Part shown: in pieces, positions 63,373 through 64,000 of the stretch
Layout of the letters: each line of letters starts with the position of its first letter
How positions within the stretch are numbered: position 1 is the stretch's first letter
Notes under the pieces: model-generated
The model's database searches: none
What the model was told of the DNA's origin: nothing
What the model saw: only the letters and a program-made list of their open reading frames with translations
Program-made: the position numbers and the translations under genes
Source: SHLQ01 sp964562985
GTDB lineage: Bacteria > Actinomycetota > Acidimicrobiia > Acidimicrobiales > SHLQ01
Reading direction: 5' to 3'
DNA: 64,000 nt
Assembly: GCA_964562985.1 (NCBI GenBank)
Contig: CAZLWE010000005.1
Span: 32,722-96,721, forward strand

Positions 63373-63677
63373 TGGCCAAGTACAACCAAGAAGAACTTAC
63401 GGAACGGGCGAAAGAATTGCTTTCGTGCGACACGGACCCGTCGGGCACCGTTGACCTCATCGGTGAGAAAGGGTCCGTCTGCGTTGCGGCCGACCCAAAC
63501 GATATGAAGTCTGCCTTCAAGCGGATCAAGAAGGCCGTTCCCGGCTATCGCTGGGTAGTCATCAACCGCGAGGATCTCTTCGCCGCAAACACGCTGTCTC
63601 TTGGTTCCAAGGCTGGGATCATGGACGGTGACGGTGGCATCTTGAAGGCCGCAAACCTTCCACGCAAGAAGGTCTGA
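63372..63677 (+). CDS. Unrecognised small protein coupled to the PTS operon
   Basis: The 101-residue product starts at the ATG overlapping the EIIA-HPr stop (TAATG), so it is translated with it. It is charged and soluble, with two cysteines (LSCDTDPSG, GSVCVAADP). An alpha/beta pattern is likely (DPNDMKSAFKRIKKAVPGYR). I do not know its family. Its coupling suggests a role in PTS function or control, which is inference. Confidence 0.75.
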   Translation: MAKYNQEELTERAKELLSCDTDPSGTVDLIGEKGSVCVAADPNDMKSAFKRIKKAVPGYRWVVINREDLFAANTLSLGSKAGIMDGDGGILKAANLPRKKV

Positions 63678-63743
63678 TCGACCAGTCGAGGTTGTGGTAA
63701 ACGGCGCGTGCATTGTGTCATGGCGCCCGCTACCATGACTCCG

Positions 63744-63787
63744 CCCACTCTTATGAGTGGGACGTGCATCAGCTTTGGCTGATATGC
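63744..63787 (+). other. Two tandem stem-loops before tRNA-Asp
   Basis: CCCACTC-TTAT-GAGTGGG (63744-63761) and GCATCAGC-TTTG-GCTGATATGC (63766-63787) are adjacent hairpins in the 114-bp gap between the last PTS-operon gene and tRNA-Asp. No T-tract follows either. They could form a 5' leader of the tRNA transcript or end the upstream operon. TACCAT (63731-63736) may be a -10 box before them. Confidence 0.5.
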
Positions 63788-63791
63788 GAAA

Positions 63792-63866
63792 GGTCCCGTG
63801 GTGAAGTCTGGAGTTCACGCCGCCCTGTCAAGGCGGAGGTCGCGAGTTCAAATCTCGTCGGGACCG
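63792..63866 (+). tRNA. tRNA-Asp (anticodon GTC)
   Basis: The 75-nt cloverleaf has acceptor GGTCCCG pairing CGGGACC and D-arm GTGA...TCAC. The anticodon stem CCGCC/GGCGG encloses loop CTGTCAA (GTC, Asp). The T-arm is GCGAG-TTCAAAT-CTCGT and the discriminator is G. CCA is not encoded (CGC follows). Confidence 0.95.
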
Positions 63867-63945
63867 CGCTGTAAATCGCTGCGAGTTCGAGCAGAGCTCT
63901 CATGCGCAGATTCACGTGGAAACCTGTAGGTCGCCACTTGTGAGG

Positions 63946-64000
63946 GGTCAGGTAGCTCAGTTGGCAGAGCGACCGCCTGAAAAGCGGTAGGTCCCCGGAT
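63946..64000 (+). tRNA. tRNA-Phe (anticodon GAA), 3' end cut by window
   Basis: The sequence GGTCAGG then TAGCTCAGTTGGCAGAGC is a tRNA acceptor and D-arm. The anticodon stem CCGCC/GGCGG-like (CCGCCTGAAAAGCGG) encloses GAA, so it decodes Phe. The T-arm and 3' acceptor are beyond the window. It is 79 bp after tRNA-Asp and likely co-transcribed. Confidence 0.92.

Overview
The window is one end of a high-GC actinobacterial chromosome around its replication origin. The order parB-parA-rsmG-jag-yidC-yidD-rnpA-rpmH on the minus strand facing dnaA-dnaN on the plus strand is the classic origin layout. HspR with HAIR-type operators, proline/threonine-rich secreted proteins, many GTG/TTG starts and stop/start overlaps point to Actinobacteria. 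The class Acidimicrobiia is my best guess, by inference only. A run of 100 N (38146-38245) shows this is a draft or metagenome scaffold.

Layout. 1-8257: partition and origin block, with two perfect parS sites. 8258-12520: pterin dehydratase, a secreted beta-propeller/RTX protein and phosphoglycerate mutase; the usual recF-gyrB-gyrA block does not follow dnaN. 12725-16626: dnaK-grpE-dnaJ-hspR heat-shock operon under a HAIR-like operator; a second, perfectly symmetric HAIR-like site precedes clpB (27170-29665). 16692-25920: a polyamine module with amine oxidase, class III aminotransferase, C45-type Ntn hydrolase, GNAT, Lrp regulator and potABCD, closed by a strong terminator. 26135-31401: secreted proteins, clpB and a GNAT. 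31470-38035: purA-purD, two small proteins, purB, purC-purS-purQ; 48021-52777: purL-purF-purM. Together these cover much of purine synthesis (purE/K, purH and purN are not here).

38021-44000 is accessory in character: a 73-bp tandem repeat at the scaffold gap, two lipoproteins, a TspO-like protein, a leucine-rich-repeat protein and a MoxR-type ATPase paired with a VWA protein that has lost its metalloprotease motif. Two paralogous CNNM/HlyC-type membrane proteins and a PhyH oxygenase follow. REP-like palindromes (52776-53004) lie after purM and run into the end of a DUF5655-like gene.

54216-63677 is a complete sugar/polyol phosphotransferase (PTS) locus: a dehydrogenase with two Rossmann-like domains, a PfkB-type sugar-phosphate kinase, a membrane protein, Enzyme I, a PRD regulator, mannitol-type EIIC, separate EIIB, an EIIA-HPr fusion and an unrecognised 101-residue protein. 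All phosphocarriers from phosphoenolpyruvate to sugar are encoded together. tRNA-Asp and the start of tRNA-Phe close the window.
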